This document shows, piece after piece, positions 23,724-24,370 of a stretch of DNA of 24,370 nt. Source of the DNA: Bacteroidales bacterium UBA1253 (lineage in GTDB: Bacteria > Bacteroidota > Bacteroidia > Bacteroidales > Paludibacteraceae); NCBI GenBank assembly GCA_002308815.1, contig DBVX01000075.1, positions 12,330 to 36,699 of the forward strand. Reading direction: 5' to 3'. Position 1 is the first letter of the stretch, and every line of letters starts with the position of its first letter. Under the pieces are notes generated by a model. The model saw only the letters and a program-made list of their open reading frames with translations, did no database searches and was not told where the DNA came from. Both the position numbers and the translations under genes were made by a program.

Positions 23724-24370
23724 TTAGAGTCGGGGACCTGCGGCAACGAGGGCTTTGCCTGTTTCGTTTCCTTCGTACTTGGCGAAGTTCCTGATGAAAC
23801 GTCCGGCGAGGTCACGGGCTTTCTCTTCCCATTGGGCGGCATCGGCGTAGGTGTCACGCGGATCAAGAATCTTCGGATCCACGCCGGGCAGCGATGTCGG
23901 CACCTCAAAGTCGAAGTACGGAATCTTCTTCGTCTCCGCTTTCAGGATTGAACCGTCAAGGATGGCATCGATGATGCCGCGTGTGTCACGGATGGAGATA
24001 CGCTTGCCCGTGCCGTTCCAACCTGTATTGACGAGATAGGCTTTTGCGCCGCTTTTTTCCATTTTCTTTACCAACTCTTCAGCGTACTTGGTGGGGTGGA
24101 GTTCGAGGAACGCCTGTCCGAAGCAGGCGGAGAAAGTGGGCGTGGGTTCGGTCACACCGCGCTCCGTGCCTGCCAGTTTGGCGGTGAAGCCCGACAGGAA
24201 GTAGTACTTGGTCTGTTCGGGAGTGAGTATGCTGACGGGAGGCAGCACGCCGAAAGCGTCCGCGCTGAGGAAGATGACGTTCTTGGCATCCGGTCCGGCG
24301 GAAACGGGGCGAACGATCTTGTCAATATGGTAGATGGGGTAGGATACACGGGTGTTCTCGGTGACGGACT
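23724..24370 (-). CDS. pckA: Phosphoenolpyruvate carboxykinase (ATP), C-terminal part; 5' end outside the window
   Basis: About 215 C-terminal residues of the ATP-dependent PEP carboxykinase, which interconverts oxaloacetate and PEP; in anaerobic Bacteroidales it usually fixes CO2 onto PEP on the way to succinate. The visible part opens with ENTRVSYPI, then [65 protein letters not shown] and [15 protein letters not shown], all characteristic of the ATP (not GTP) class; these include the adenine-binding region. The stop is at 23724-23726, and the end [11 protein letters not shown] is typical. The full protein would be about 535 residues. The gene is convergent with the mosaic surface-protein gene. 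Confidence 0.95.
   Translation of the reverse strand, partial: SVTENTRVSYPIYHIDKIVRPVSAGPDAKNVIFLSADAFGVLPPVSILTPEQTKYYFLSGFTAKLAGTERGVTEPTPTFSACFGQAFLELHPTKYAEELVKKMEKSGAKAYLVNTGWNGTGKRISIRDTRGIIDAILDGSILKAETKKIPYFDFEVPTSLPGVDPKILDPRDTYADAAQWEEKARDLAGRFIRNFAKYEGNETGKALVAAGPRL

Noticed and set aside
1..24370. tRNA, rRNA or insertion-sequence genes
   Set aside because: I found no cloverleaf-like segment, rRNA motif, transposase frame or paired terminal inverted repeats.

Overview
The window reads as a chromosomal segment of a moderately GC-rich member of the Bacteroidetes, most likely Bacteroidales. The evidence is the gene content (GldD, a PgpH-type 7TM-HD phosphohydrolase, a bacterial GGGP synthase, BspA-like and Listeria-Bacteroides-repeat surface proteins, ATP-type PEP carboxykinase), the near absence of Shine-Dalgarno sequences, and repeated promoter signals of the Bacteroides type (TTTG, about 20 bp, then TAnnTTTG). 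Genus cannot be fixed from sequence alone.

Left part (1-4493, minus strand): an alpha-glucan phosphorylase gene (glgP) is followed 17 bp later by a secreted GH3 beta-glucosidase that runs off the left edge. A divergent promoter pair at 4633-4680 separates them from a long rightward run.

Central part (4689-15327, plus strand): ten tightly packed genes: a shortened RNase R, a predicted secreted beta-barrel protein, a PrsW-type membrane protease, the gliding lipoprotein GldD, GGGP synthase, TadA, a PgpH-like c-di-AMP phosphodiesterase, a DusB-like tRNA-dihydrouridine synthase, an M13 metallopeptidase lipoprotein and an MlaD/MCE lipid-transport protein. The run ends in a strong hairpin terminator. 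Its themes are envelope biology and RNA processing or modification; most of it is ordinary housekeeping.

dnaA region (15328-17008): a 316-bp intergenic stretch with a cluster of same-orientation DnaA-box-like 9-mers and an AT-rich tract, then a near-perfect Bacteroides-type promoter and dnaA. This is a candidate replication origin.

Accessory part (17009-23664): a 46-residue peptide gene followed by a BspA-like surface protein; a four-copy 33-bp tandem array ending at the promoter of an AAA/DUF4143 ATPase; the frameshifted 5' remnant of a secreted-protein gene; a ParE-type toxin-antitoxin pair; and a 903-residue mosaic surface protein whose AT-rich N-terminal half and GC-rich C-terminal half look like different origins. 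The BspA-like and mosaic proteins end in the same kind of short tail. The 5' leader of the mosaic gene is duplicated on the far side of the toxin-antitoxin pair. The window closes with the C-terminal part of pckA on the minus strand, facing the mosaic gene across a long hairpin.

The most interesting material is in the accessory part: the 33-bp array, the duplicated leader flanking the toxin-antitoxin pair, the small peptide, and the shared C-terminal tail.
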